Part shown: positions 18,050 to 29,647 of the stretch, piece after piece
Position numbering within the stretch: position 1 is the first letter of the stretch
Layout: the number at the start of each line of letters is the position of its first letter
Origin: Cepaea nemoralis
Lineage: Eukaryota > Mollusca > Gastropoda > Stylommatophora > Helicidae
NCBI GenBank assembly: GCA_014155875.1
Contig: JACEFZ010011108.1
Span: 358,501 to 422,500, forward strand
Length of the DNA: 64,000 nucleotides
Reading direction: 5' to 3'
Made by a program: the position numbers and the translations under genes
The notes under the pieces: model-generated
Told to the model about the DNA's origin: nothing
The model's database searches: none
Seen by the model: the letters and a program-made list of their open reading frames with translations, nothing else

Positions 18050-21000
18050 AAGAATACACATAGTCTGTGGGATGTGGATTTTAATTTATGAGAATATTAT
18101 GTTAAGTTGTCTAGGGGATTTGTTGATTCTCTGGTCACTGTTAGAATGCAAGGTGATCATGGAATTCTACCATAAACACAAGAAGGAAAATACTTCACTC
18201 CTATTCATAACTGTATTTATGTGCAATTCTCCATTCCCACTTATCACCCTCTAAAGTTTATCTAGTGCTAGAAGACATTGATTGTTCACAACATATAAAC
18301 AACCACTGTTGAACAACCACATTTAATTGATGTACACATCAACAATTTTTAGACAAACAGTTCAGGCATTAAATCAAGATCTCTAGTAACATACATGAAA
18401 GTGTAATGGCCACATTGAATTTCATGAACAGGCATGGGAATGATTTGCATTATCAAAACATATTTACCCCATTGTCCCACGAAAAAACAATGTTATTACA
18501 ACAACACAACAACCACAAATTGGGTCTACTATCCTTGACCCACCTTACATAATTAAGGCAAACAATGATCTAAGTACATAGAACCCAACATATAAAACAG
18601 TTGTTTCTGACACACTTTACAATTCTCATATTTAAAAATAATGAGTTGGTGTCAAAATACTCACTATACCATAACCACCATTTGGTTATACCTCATTATC
18701 AAAAAACCATTACTGCCCTTATAACTCCATGGCATATTTTTAAAAAAAAAACACATATAAAAAGCAGTTGGTACTCTTAATTAAACTTTATCTTCTGGTG
18801 TGCGGTTAAGTGTTCATCTCCTATGTATATTAGATCCTATTCCCATTATCTGAGTACCGAAATAATGCACTCAGTTGTGTTCCTAATATGTTTATCCACT
18901 GGTAATTGGTTGGTGAATACTTTATAATCCATATTCCAGGAATTGAAATATCACACACACCACATATCCCTCCATGGGGCTAGAATCACGAATATTCTGT
19001 TGCCAGGGGCTCGGTACCTTTGTAAAATTTGGGGCCTCAGGTTGGTCATACTTCAGGAGTTCCACTTAAGCTCTGCAGAAGGTAATTCCTTTTAACATCA
19101 GGTCTGATGAAAAGTCGCGTCCGTTCAGCTTTTCGGCTTTAACTATCCGAATCCCAAATTGGGCTCACACAGAGGTTTCACCCACCCAGTCTCGAGTCTA
19201 TAACCCATTCCACATTTGATGATGGTATTTAGGTTGACATGGGACCAGCAACGAGTCATTCTTTTATGATATGTCCAGTGTCGGAACATATATGGCTGAG
19301 AGGCATCTCATGGTAGTATCTGTGACTAGGTCCAGACTTGATCTATACCTACATGTATCCACAGACGAATAATTCCAGCACAGAACCAGGGTTGCAAACA
19401 ATCAGAGGATTCTTTTTGGTTGCAGGCGTAGAGGCATGTACTCTGCTAGCTGCTTTGATGTGGTCTTATTGATGATATTCAAGTCTGAGATCTCAAGTGG
19501 AGCTTGCTCTTTTCCGGCTGTTTCAGATTTTGGAACCTTGAGGTAATCTGGTTTCGTAGTTATGTTTCAGAGGATCTTAAGTTGGTATCTTGGTTGTACT
19601 GGCTTATGTCGTTTCACTGTCTCTTCCCATTTGGTGTTTAGTGTCTTGAACCTTATGTTGACTTTTGCGGCTGTGTGACTTTTCTTTCGAAGGAGGATAC
19701 TTGGGTGTATCCTTTGAACTTGGTAGTCCAACAGACAGATGGAGGGTTCTTACTGCTGTTAGTTTTATTACACGTAGTATAACTCCCATAGTTTAGTTGA
19801 CCTCGACGATTGATGGTTCATCAGGCGGTACCTCCCAGAAGTAAAACAGGTTATCCTTTTTGTATCTGTGTACTAGGTATATCATGTCAACATTCTGATA
19901 AGGAAGTCCATCCTGGGTATTCTAACAGGAGTCAGAATATCAAACGCTGAGTGTCGATCATCTTCGAATGTGTCTTTCGCTCGCTATGGCAGCTAAAGAG
20001 TGCAGCAGCCAACATTGAGGTATTAGTCCAGACTGGGTAAGGCCATGTTGCCATTTATCACTAAAAACCAGGCTGTTTACCCAGGATCCTGATTGGTGAA
20101 ATGTCGAACAAATCCAACCACCACTTGCTTCTCTTCTATAGAAAAGGATGACAAGAATACAACACTAGCATTAACCTACTGTGATATGTTAACATTTCAC
20201 AACAATATTACAAACAAACAAAGGGGAAGGAGATAGGAGTGGTTTCCAAGTTCCAAGTCCCTCCTTGCTTGTTGTAGAGCTTTCCTAGTTCTGATAGTGA
20301 GTGAGGTATCTTTTCACTCTATGTTTTGTTCTGAGATTGTTAATGGAAATTATTTGATAAGCGAAGCCATTCTGTCCATCCAACATGTTGATATTGCCTC
20401 TCTCTCTACTTGTAGAGAATAGCCTATACATAATCTCTGTGGTTTCTAATTCCGCGTCTTCCTTCCGTCACTATAATCAGCATTAGGCCAAGGATCTTCA
20501 ACATTGTCTTCTTAATTACTGACATACACAGGTTTCATACATCATCTCATGTTTCCACAAGAGTCACATTACAATGTGTATTTCCCACAATAAAGAGTAA
20601 CACTCAGGACAGAATGCTTTATGATTCTCATAACAGAGAAAACCATCATGTACATTTCTCTGATATTAAGTACATGATAACCGGGAAGGTTAACCCGGTC
20701 AACAAATGCCCGCAGAAGTCGGATGTGTCGGCCTGACGGCGCAAGAACGCAGCTCTGCTGTAAACAGGCACAACGCAGTCACATCCGAAAAGAAAAAAGA
20801 AAAAAATCCGGATGAACGCAGAAGAAGTACATGATAATCATACATAATAATGAATCATAATGATGATGCAAGGAGCCTATGTTTTTGGATTTCCTCAGGG
20901 GTTAATCCATAAACTAAAACATACATTGTTTTCCCCCACTGCTTACAGCAGTATGAGGTTAGTGAACGCTGTGATATATTTTGCCAAGAGCTGCAATTAT

Positions 21001-22190
21001 TCGGAGTGTATTTCTCAGAATAACTTATTAATCAGTCTTCAGTTAATTATTCAGTCTTCTGAATATTGCAAGCAATTTATTAACATCAATCCCTACTTCC
21101 AGTGGGGTGATGCGAATTGAAGGCACATCCTATCCGAACATTTCATTTATATCATGCGTTTTCTGTCTTTGTTCTTGAATTTATATTCTCAAACATGGCA
21201 ATTTGCTAGCAATATTTTATGACATGATTGCATGTCCATCACACCTATGGTGTGGTTACTAATCTGTTAACAAAAAGATTGTACTAAGATTTAGCACGAT
21301 AGTTTCAAGTTACAGATTAGCAATTAGGGAAACCATTTCTCCAACATAAATGTACATTTATAAGATGTGTGCCCAGTAGTCTGTTTCCACGTGGAAAATG
21401 TTCTTTAGAGTTGCATACTCTCTAGTACATAAATTATTTGCAGATTTCTAAGCATAGATAGTGAGATATAGTTCCCAATGCAAAGAAGTTATTTAAACAT
21501 AGGAATATGAAATGGACAGAAACGAATTCTCTACTGTGAAGTATGAGTCTGCTCCCCCATTGAGAAGAGTTTTTAGAATGTGTTTCTAACATGAGTTTGA
21601 TACTCTATAGTACACATAATATGTATAGGTTATAAGCATTGCTAGTTAGATATAAGTTCACAATGCCTATAAGAGGTTTTACCATAGGGATTTGAAATTG
21701 TAAAAGTATAGGAACATTTTTACAGCGTGGCACACACATGTGCTCAGTACTAAAAATCATTCAGATTCTGGTTTACCAGAATTGTTGATTTATCATTCTA
21801 ATTCTTAATTAAACAATGGTTTATGTACCGTATCAAAATACATGAATACATATTAATAATGTAGATTTAACGTACCATTGTTGCAGAGAATAATGGTTTT
21901 TAAGGCTAAACTACCCTATCCCCGAAGGGAAAGGCCAACGTCTTTCTTTTGTGCTCTCTTGAACAGAAATGGACGCTTTAGTGCCTTTGTTTTAAAAAAA
22001 ATCGACGACGGTTGGCTAGGTATTTTGTTCAATCACAGCCTAACTTTACTTAATTCCAAATAAATTGCGCCTGCCCTACTCTTTCCTTCTCCTACATTAA
22101 GTAAGATGCTTAAACAGTCATTGTTAGGGATTGGTATTTTTAAAGCGTCCTTAGACGGATGTTAGTAGAGACGTTTTTGTATACCACATA
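18050..22190 (-). repeat. Copy 1 of the large non-coding repeat, inverted relative to 56.6-64 kb
   Basis: The reverse complement of 58990-58480 matches 18270-18660, that of 57060-57300 matches 20000-20240, that of 56600-56880 matches 20400-20680, that of 63400-63710 matches 20840-21340, and that of 62480-62765 matches 21880-22190. By eye similarity is about 75-85 percent. The copy therefore passes from the left edge of the 7.1-kb unit straight into its right edge, i.e. it spans a unit junction. It contains no supportable gene. It carries a 144-bp insertion at 20681. Confidence 0.8.
20681..20824 (+). mobile_element. 144-bp SINE-like insertion with 13-bp target duplication
   Basis: AAGTACATGATAA occurs at 20668-20680 and 20825-20837, bracketing a sequence absent from the related copy at 63.7 kb. 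The insert starts CCGGGAAGGTTAACCCGGTC, holds a GC-rich middle and an A-rich tract near 20792-20807, then ends GATGAACGCAGAAG. The length, duplication and A-rich tract suggest a short retroposon, but no clear A and B box pair was found. Confidence 0.65.
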
Positions 22191-22390
22191 GTCCATGATA
22201 ATCATACATGCACATCAATGATCATTACAAAAGCTGGCATGATGCATGAACAAATATATGTTTTCTCCCCGTTTCTAGCAGTGGAGAATTAAAATGTTTG
22301 TGTTGTGAATAACTCTAAATGATTTCCTGTGGAATAAAATTGAACACTTTCACAATGGTGTTCAGAGATTGTCTATGATGGTAAGAAGTA
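22191..22390. repeat. Possible second junction-like piece of the large repeat
   Basis: CATGATAATCATACAT (22205-22220) is shared exactly with 20830-20845. It is followed by weaker resemblance (a 'gttttctcccc' and 'tagcag' segment) to the start of the next unit at 20925-20955. Degenerate, so assignment is tentative. Confidence 0.35.
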
Positions 22391-23026
22391 TAGATGGCCT
22401 GGTGTGATGTGGCATCTCTTCATCATCATGTAGTTACATTGGAATTCTGGGAAAAACGACTGGGGTTGATTTGTGTATTACAGTTGGAATTCTCAACCAG
22501 GAGGCAATGGGACAGAGCTTTCGCCTGGCAACTGGGTCCATGGGTGAATGGATCCTCTCGTACACTATCTGTCTTCAGGACAAGATGACGTCTGCTCATA
22601 ACGCAGGTGGATGACCTGAGCTGTCTCAATTTCCTACCATCTGGCTTCATCTTCTCAAAATACTGCTTTCACCAAGAAGCACCACTCACATCACTCGGAT
22701 CAGTGATGAAAGTCACAAATTACGAATAAAATCGACACCCCAAAGCAAGATGGTCCATCTGCTTTCACATTTTACAGAAGAATGCGCAATTCAAAAGTTG
22801 GATCGCGTCTTCGTGCCCAAATGTTGATCACATGACTAGCGCCTTCCAATCGGTGTAGGATTCAGGGACGCCTCTTTGGTTAATTATAACTTGACAGTTA
22901 TATTTTTAGAGGTGTCAATCGTGGCGTAAGATGTTCGTTGTGCATGTTGGTGCAATATTTTCTCTGTTTGGTGTGCTTGAGTTTACGAACTATGAAATGA
23001 TGAGCTCTATTATGTCACAGCCATAT
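22391..23026. other. Unclassified stretch
   Basis: No gene, RNA or recognised repeat. Short open frames at 22394-22650 on both strands show no motifs. Confidence 0.4.
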
Positions 23027-23518
23027 AGAAAACATACTGACCAATAAAAAGATGTCAATTGCAACGAGAAAAAAGAATGATTGAGTGCTGCATAGAAGCT
23101 GTACTTATGCATTGATGTAAAGCGTGGACAATGAGCAGACAAATGTAAAGAAGATCTTAGGGCCGTGGAAATGTGGTTTGTTAGGAAAATGCAAAGACTA
23201 CCATGGACAGACAGGAAAAACCAATGACCAAGTCCTATAAGAAACAAATGAAAACCGTAACCTGATTAGAGAAATTAGACGTGGACAGCCGTAATTTTTT
23301 TGGACACGTTATGAGAATACATAAATTGGAGAACTTGGTAACAACTGAAAAGACTAAGAATAAAAGAACAAGGGGAAACATAGAGGTAAATACCTGGATG
23401 GCTTGCCTATGTGGTATGGTCGAGACAAGAACGCAGAACTGATCCAGGACTTTCGTAATCGTGTGAGATGGAGAAACATGCCCGCCCAGGCTAATCGACA
23501 TGACACAAGATGATGATG
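23027..23518 (+). pseudogene. 3' part of an RTE-like LINE
   Basis: Matches 31135-31600 of the larger LINE: 'tgaccaataaaaagatgtca', 'atgtggtttgttaggaaaatg' and 'gaaattagacgtggacag' all have counterparts, as do the 'gcttgcctatgtggtatgg' and 'gatccaggact' segments. It encodes the RT C-terminal region (W-x-x-KMQRLPWTDRK-type) in several broken frames. It ends near 'gacacaagatgatgatg', a different tail from the ATTG repeats at 31605. Confidence 0.75.
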
Positions 23519-23890
23519 TCCCTAACACTTATGCTGTTTTTCTCATTTTATCACTGGTTCTAACATTTCAGGTGTCAATTTTGATGTTCCTAGATGTGCG
23601 GAAGTAAGTCGAAGTTCCAGAATCTCTACCGCTTTCTCCGCACCAGTAGACATTGTAGGTCCGTAACATGTGTGTACCGATAGGTAAGTAACGGCTACAG
23701 CTGTGTGTACTTGAAGGTCAATAATGAGTACATTCTTCTCATCACATAAATGCTCGGATGCATTCCTCAGCTTCTCCTCAACGTTTAGCTGTCTACTAAA
23801 CGAATTCTGTATTAGTTGACTAATCATTGGATCCGTACTGGCCTAACCCCCTTTTTACATGATGTTCATGCAGATTTGTCGATTGGTGTG
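23519..23890. other. Unclassified stretch with a 94-codon minus-strand frame
   Basis: The minus-strand frame 23543-23827 (beginning MISQLIQNSFSRQLN) has a protein-like composition but no recognised family. A splice-acceptor-like 'ttctaacatttcag' on the plus strand at 23560-23573 and a donor-like 'gtaagt' at 23605 are also present. Neither is strong enough to call a gene. Confidence 0.3.
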
Positions 23891-23899
23891 TACATATAT

Positions 23900-24150
23900 A
23901 TGGGAGTTTCCGTGGCGAAGTCGTCAAGCCGTTTGACTCGGGCTCCGAAGATTGTGAGTTCGATTCCGGGTCGCGTCCTTCGGTTCACGAGTGAAATTTT
24001 TCTGAGGCTCCTGTGGGTCGTAGCTAGAGCTACAGAGTTCGTGCTTTGAGCGACGCTTTCCGCGCTGCGGAAAGAGACCAAGCTATATGGGTTAAAACCC
24101 GGTACAATGAAGTCGACCCTGTCGACTTTTAAGCGACTTTTTAATATCTA
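23900..24150 (+). mobile_element. tRNA-derived SINE (family 2)
   Basis: The first ~70 bp look like a tRNA gene: A-box-like GTGGCGAAGTCGTCAAG near 23914 and B-box GAGTTCGATTCCGGG near 23957 with tRNA-like spacing. The following body has small perfect hairpins (CTTTCCGC/GCGGAAAG near 24055; GGGTT/AACCC near 24088; GTCGAC twice). No poly-A; the end near 24150 is uncertain and no clear target duplication was seen. It is not a tRNA gene because the anticodon arm and acceptor stem do not fold convincingly. Confidence 0.65.
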
Positions 24151-24821
24151 ATATGCTTCAAGGTTTGGAAGGGCGTCATTTGCTTTTACTTCACTTTGCG
24201 TGTTGATACCTTATTTGCTAACATTAACACAGGCTCCATTACTTTCTTAAGTCTAATGCACTGAATGTTCCGATGTTAATAGACTACTAACAAATTAACT
24301 AATTGACCAATGGATGCTCATTAGATGATATGGCCAGTATAATGCTGGCCGATGTCCAGCTGTCTACAGCTGGCCGACTTTACTGTACAAAACATTTCTT
24401 GGTACCCATTTTAGTCTTGAACGAACAAGCTTTAATTTCAAAGAGTTAAGAATTGGTTACGGGGGTAAGTCAGTCTGGAACTCTGCCCTTCTTATTTCTC
24501 TGCACTCATATTATTTCATTCAACGAACTAGCAGCCCACGTCAATGTCAAACATCAAGTGCTAACCTCGACTGTCATTCTAATGCATGAGTGTCACGTGT
24601 CTGGTTTCTAGGGAATTATAACAAACATGTGGTTTCCCCAATAATGAAACATAAAAGATCTTTACCTTAGGCTGTCCAACGATAATGTGCGACACAGAGG
24701 TCACGGAAGCATCCAATGGCAAGGCTTCAAAATAAGACATCTATAATGGCAATGAGACAGATGAGCTATGAGATGATTGATGACGTCCGTCTCTGTCATT
24801 CAACTATATAATCGATGCAAT
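24151..24821. other. Unclassified stretch
   Basis: No gene. A short palindrome CCAGCTGT-CT-ACAGCTGG lies near 24356. Nothing else identified. Confidence 0.4.
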
Positions 24822-24833
24822 AAGTATTCCATC

Positions 24834-25710
24834 ACTATCTGCATTCTCCAATGCTTGTTCTGAATTTGGTTTAACAATTAGCAAAAAGAAGACACAGATT
24901 ATGTCACAAGGTGCACATGGGGTACCATCAATCTTTATTGACGACGCTGAACTAGAGATAGTAGACCATTTTACATATCTAGGATCAGTGGTAAATAGCA
25001 AATTATCCCTAGATCAGGAAATCAACATCCGGATTGGTAAGGCAGCAACAACAATGAACAGGTTAAGAAAAAGAGTCTGGGAGAACAGGAAGCTTACTGC
25101 CAAAACAAAAGTCCTTGTCTATCAAGCCTGTGTCCTTAGTACTCTTCTCTATGGCAGTGAAACCTGGACAACTTACTCACACCAAGAGAACAACTTAAAC
25201 AGCTTTCATATGCGGTGTCTGCGAAGAATTCTTGGTATTAAGTGGCAAGACAAAATCACAAATACTGAAGTATTGGAAAGATCAGGTTGTGTGACAGTTT
25301 ATTCCATGCTCAGTCTTCGTAGACTTAGATGGATAGGACATCTTAGGAGGATGGATGATGGTAGAATACCAAAGGATATATTTTTTGGTGAATTACAGAT
25401 GGGTAAGAGATCTCAGGGTCGGCCTCTACTACGATACAAAGATGTGTGTAAGCGGGACATGATTGATACAGGCATTGATAATGCACATTGGGAGCAAGTC
25501 GCCGCTGAACGTGTTGCATGGAGGGCAAATATCAGAAATGGAATAAAGTCAAAGGAGAAAATTATTGCAGAAAAGTCACACATCAAGCGTTTGAGACGTA
25601 AGATGGTGCATGATGGTGGAAATGACCACGTGTTCACATGCACCCACTGTGAACGGACATTTACAGCGCAAATTGGCCTTATCAGTCACACTCGCTACCG
25701 CCATAGTTAA
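24834..25710 (+). CDS. Non-LTR reverse transcriptase, C-terminal region with zinc finger
   Basis: Open from the truncation point (first Met 24901) to the stop at 25708. It includes FTYLGSVVNS, the thumb region LLYGSETWT, FHMRCLRRILGIKWQDKITN, LRRLRWIGHLRRMDD and RPLLRYKDVCKRD, the conserved post-polymerase block of RTE/CR1-like elements. The last ~25 residues form a C2H2 finger (CTHCERTF...H-x4-H), probably nucleic-acid binding. The palm domain with YADD and the endonuclease are missing through 5' truncation, so no activity is expected. Confidence 0.85.
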
Positions 25711-25788
25711 AAGTTATTATGCCTTTTTAAAGCACAAACTATCGTCTGTCAAGACGGCAAGGTGCCAATGATGATGATGATGATGATG
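24834..25788 (+). mobile_element. 5'-truncated LINE insertion with C-terminal C2H2 finger
   Basis: A 955-bp insertion bracketed by the 12-bp duplication AAGTATTCCATC (24822-24833 and 25789-25800). It carries the 3' part of a non-LTR reverse transcriptase and ends in a short ATG/TGA repeat (25768-25788). Truncation at the 5' end, exact duplication and an uninterrupted frame all indicate recent target-primed insertion. Confidence 0.9.
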
Positions 25789-25800
25789 AAGTATTCCATC

Positions 25801-26225
25801 TCCTCATGATAACGATTATTTCAGTAGCGCAGCCTTTCATAGCATGCCGTAATCCTCAATTAGCCATAGAACGTTTACGGGTATCCTTATAATCTCCCAG
25901 CCTAAAAATTAGCAGTTACCTCTTTCTGGCGTATCATTCCTCAGAATCCCTGCGCACACAGTGTCTGCAGATAAATCCCTGCATATGGTGAATACTAAAT
26001 GATACCCGAACAGGTATGCTAGAGTGCGTTCACAGTTTCCCCCCATATAAAAATACATAACTCAGTAACCAGTTGAGGGAATATGAAGAGATTTACCATA
26101 TAATCTTATCATTATGTACACACAACAATATTTTTTTTTTGTTTTGAAGATTGTACAGCAGATCTCAATGTTTCTTTATATATGGTATATAATTTATAGG
26201 TCATAGATGAAGTGCATATTTTGCA
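25801..26225. other. Unclassified stretch
   Basis: No gene or recognised repeat. A T10 run lies at 26131-26140. Confidence 0.4.
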
Positions 26226-26472
26226 TGCCTGCTCCGTGGCGAAGGAGTTGTGGACGGAGTTCATAATCTCGCATACAGCGTTCGAAAAACAGCTGTGGGC
26301 GTTTTGGCAGCAGATCGCCTTGCGTTGGTTTTTTATGAAATGGTATGGGTGTCCGGTCGTTCAGATAGCAATTCAAACTACTGAACGTAAACTTGCCCAA
26401 GAATCAAGAACAGCTGAAAAAAATGCTGGGGTTGACTGCTACGTCCTGTAAAGGATATGCAAGTAACTTTTT
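26226..26472 (+). mobile_element. SINE family 1, diverged copy
   Basis: The 3' body matches the other copies: CAAACTACTGAACGTAAACT near 26375, CAGCTGAAAAAAATGCTGGG near 26411 and CGTCCTGTAAAGGATATGC near 26442. The 5' half (26226-26300) has a B-box-like GCGTTCGAAAAAC near 26279 but little other similarity. No A tail or target duplication is obvious. Confidence 0.65.
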
Positions 26473-26859
26473 TTACACTTTATTACATCTTCACATGGAA
26501 ACATCTGTGTTCAATAATGAACATTGTCCGTGGTGCACGGACATTTCCTTATGAGAAACACTTCACATAGTGGAACGGAAGTGTTCATGGGAGACGACAA
26601 TAATTCTACCTATATAGCCAGTGCTTTCACGAAACATTTTATAATATCTTATCATTTATCACTAACATCTGAATGTGTGAATATTGTTTAATGAGATTGA
26701 ATGCAAACTTTTATTCACTTCAAAACATCAATGTACAGTTGCATACATATTTTTTTTTCAAGAAAATGATCGCAGGAAACTTTCTCATACTATTACAAAT
26801 CCCTAGAAGAAAAAAAACACAGTGCATGCATTATGTTTGAGTGAACTGTCATTTCGTCG
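26473..26859. other. Unclassified stretch
   Basis: AT-rich, no gene recognised. Confidence 0.4.
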
Positions 26860-27222
26860 ATGGTTGCAAAATCTGGAATTAAACAACCACGCAATAAGCA
26901 AACTGCAAGTGGAAAGGTAATTGCATACAGCTTTGATAATGAAGTCATACGGCGAGTTATTATAAAAATATTTGATACCAAAGAAACAGTGACTGTAAGA
27001 AAACTTAGGGTTTGGTTGAGAAAGAACAATGTCAAAGAGCTATCCAAAACAACTTTGTGGAAAATTAACGGACATTAGGCTTCACGTTTAGAAAGTACAG
27101 TGTACAAGGTATAAATATCATTTGCGAGCTACCGCATTTAGGAGCCACGAAAAGAAAGTACCTACGTAAAATAAGGGAAATGCACAAAGAAAATTATGAC
27201 ATAGTATATTTAAATGTTTAGT
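26860..27222 (+). pseudogene. N-terminal fragment of a DDE_3-type (Tc1/IS630-related) transposase-like gene
   Basis: The first 72 codons (MVAKSGIKQPRNKQ...TLWKINGH) resemble the helix-turn-helix lead of invertebrate transposase-like proteins, with FDNEVIRRVI, VTVRKLRVWL and KTTLWKI. After a stop at 27076 the similarity continues in other frames (RKYLRKIREMHKENYDIVYLN, about 27150-27222), the block that normally ends in the first catalytic Asp (VYLDETW). The fragment stops exactly there; nothing of the catalytic core follows. Confidence 0.55.
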
Positions 27223-27499
27223 GTTTTACGCTGTTTAGTGTTTTCCTGTGGATTATGTGGTGTCATTTCGTATTCGTTTATTGGAAGTGTTCAAAAGAAG
27301 CCACGAAAGGCAGGTGGTGAATGAAACTTTGAGGGCAGCCGACACATATTTGTTGGTTATGGTCTCAAGTTTCGCGACGGCAGGCAAAGGATCACTTTCG
27401 AGAGACAATGATTGCGGTCATCTGGCCAGTATGGTCACTGCCATGGAGGAAAGCAACCGCAACCTACCTCTTTAAAAGTGCCTAGTTCATTATGATTCG
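27223..27499. other. Unclassified stretch, perhaps 5' region of the following LINE
   Basis: A 75-codon frame (27248-27475) carries no known motif. The segment from about 27380 may be leader sequence of the LINE whose endonuclease starts near 27540; its true 5' end could not be fixed. Confidence 0.35.
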
Positions 27500-27537
27500 C
27501 CTAAAGACTGATCATCGCAAGACAAGGACAGAGACAT

Positions 27538-29608
27538 TAAAATTAGCAACATGGAATGTTAGGACCTTAAACGACGACGACAAATTAGAGAACATAAAGC
27601 AAGAACATAGTTGAACAACAGTTAAGCAAGTTAAGTTTCGGTTTCCGGAAAAGTAAAAGTTGCACTGATGCACTATTTACACTTAGACAAATATGTGAGA
27701 AAAAAAACTATCGAATATAGTGACCAGCAGAATATTGTGTTTGTAGATCAGGAAAAGGCTTTCGATAGAGTAGATAGATACAAATTATGGACCATCCTTG
27801 AAGACAATGGGATACAAGGGCAACAGCTAGAAAACATCATAGCCATGTACCACTCGAGCCTTAGTGCAGTAAGAACACAAGAAGGTATATCAGATATGTT
27901 CACAGTCAATAAAGGAGTGAGACAGGGATGTGTGCTCTCTCCCCTGCTATTTAATATCTACATGGACAGAATTTCTAAAGAAGCAAGTCTCGACAGAACA
28001 GATTTAGACATTTAGAACTCTTTACTCCAGATGAAACAACTGTTCCACGGGAAATAAATGAACTTCTGTTTGCAGACGATCAGTGCCTGTTTTATAGCGA
28101 CGAGGGCATACTGCAAAATCATATTAATAATCTGAGTTCAACATGCAGGAGTTACAATATGAGCATAAATACAGCCAAAACCGAAGTAATGCCAGTTAGC
28201 AGATCTCCGGATCCACTAAGTATATAGTTAAATAGCACAACTCTGAAACAAGTTAAAGAATTCAAATATCTTGGAAGTATGATCACAGAAGATGGCAGAT
28301 TAGACAGAGAAATTGAAATCAGATGTCAAAAAGCTAGTGCACTTACATATCAACTATCACCCTTACTGAAACATCCAAATATACTTATGCCAGCAAAACG
28401 ACAGATAATAAACAAGATATTCACACCAACCCTTTGCTACCAATCTCAGACGTGGACTTTTTCGAAATTACACCTTCGCAAAATCAACACCTGCCAAATG
28501 AGGTGCCTGAGGAAAGCTACCAATCTTAACAATCCGAGACCGAGTAAGAAATGCTACTATCAGACAGACTGTGGGATCAACACCTTGTGCCACATTTATT
28601 GAAAGACAGAAGATCAAGTGGTTTGGCCATGTCGTTAGAATGCAACATCAGCAATTACCATCACTGGCCTTACATCAAAGATCATCTGCGACGAGACCAC
28701 GAGGACGTCCAAGAAGAAAATGATTGACGACATCAAACACATTGTACAGCCACACGGAATGACACTATCCAGTGCCGCCCACCGGGCGCTGGAACGCAAA
28801 TTTTTCCTCCCCACGCCGCTTGACGGCAGAAGTGGAAGAAGAAGATGATGGTGATGATGAAAGCAAGAACTGAAAAGAGAAAAAAAATAATATTTTAGGG
28901 ATGTGCGAAACGAGATGGATAGGAGCAGGCATCAAGATTGATGAAGATTTTAAGATTATTTATTCTGGAGGTGAAGATCGACAAAGGGGAGTGGCAATTA
29001 TTTTGGACCGGAAAACATAAAAATCTGTTCAAGGATATTGAGCCGTGTCGGACAGAATTCTACTAGTGAAATTAAGTGGCAGACCTTTTAACATAAATGT
29101 TATTCAAGTATATGCTCCAACGGGAGAACCCATTGAAGACAGTGTAGAGGAATTTTATAATGACATAGAGTCTGGCTTAAAGAAATGTAAACATTCAGAA
29201 ATAAACATCATATTAGGAGACTTCAATGCAAAAGTAGGAAATCAAGGTGTTAGATACACAGTAGGAAACTATGGTTTAGGAGAGAGAAAGGAAAGAGGAT
29301 ACAGACTCGTAGAGTTGGCAAAAGAACAGGAAATGATTGTAGGAAACACCTGGTTTAAGCAACACCCTAGAAGATTATGGACATGGAGGAGTCCTGATAA
29401 CAGGATTAGAAACCAGACTGACTATATTCTGATTAGCAGAAAATTTAGAAACGCGTTAACAATAGCAAGAACAGTTCAGAGTGCTGATTGTTATAGTGAC
29501 CACAGATTACTTACAGGAACATTGAGGATAAAGTTGAAGAAAGTCAAGTATAACACAGGAAACACTAAACATGATTTGTGTACATTGAGTTATGACAAGG
29601 AAATATAA
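27538..29608 (+). pseudogene. LINE apurinic-like endonuclease domain, interrupted
   Basis: ATWNVRTL at the start is the first catalytic block of APE-type endonucleases. After the inserted LINE, ETRWIGAG (28910-28930) and GVAIILD (28990-29010) continue. A 187-codon frame at 29045-29608 then holds IQVYAPTGE, LGDFNAKVG, WTWRSPDNRIRNQTDYIL and the final DHRLL block. The metal-binding Asp and His residues visible in these motifs are intact. The enzyme would nick target DNA to prime reverse transcription. Stops at 29021 and around the insertion disable it. Confidence 0.8.
27607..28859 (+). mobile_element. Second LINE inserted into the first, 11-bp target duplication
   Basis: AAAGCAAGAAC flanks it at 27596-27606 and 28860-28870. 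It is 5'-truncated and encodes the RT palm of an RTE-like element: FVDQEKAFDRVDR, GVRQGCVLSPLLFNIYMD (27668-28015), then LLFADDQCLF near 28067. After an in-frame TAG at 28225 comes FKYLGSMITEDG, TLCYQSQTWTF and MRCLRKA (28279-28602). The end is a GAAGATGATGG/TGATGA tail at 28838-28859. This family differs from its host LINE. Stops at 28013 and 28225 and frameshifts after 28600 make it a dead copy. Confidence 0.88.
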
Positions 29609-29647
29609 AAAAAATTCAACGTTGATGTACAGAACAGATTTCATATA

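Noticed and set aside
23914..23975. tRNA gene
   Set aside because: A and B boxes are present but the arms do not pair as a tRNA; better explained as a SINE head.
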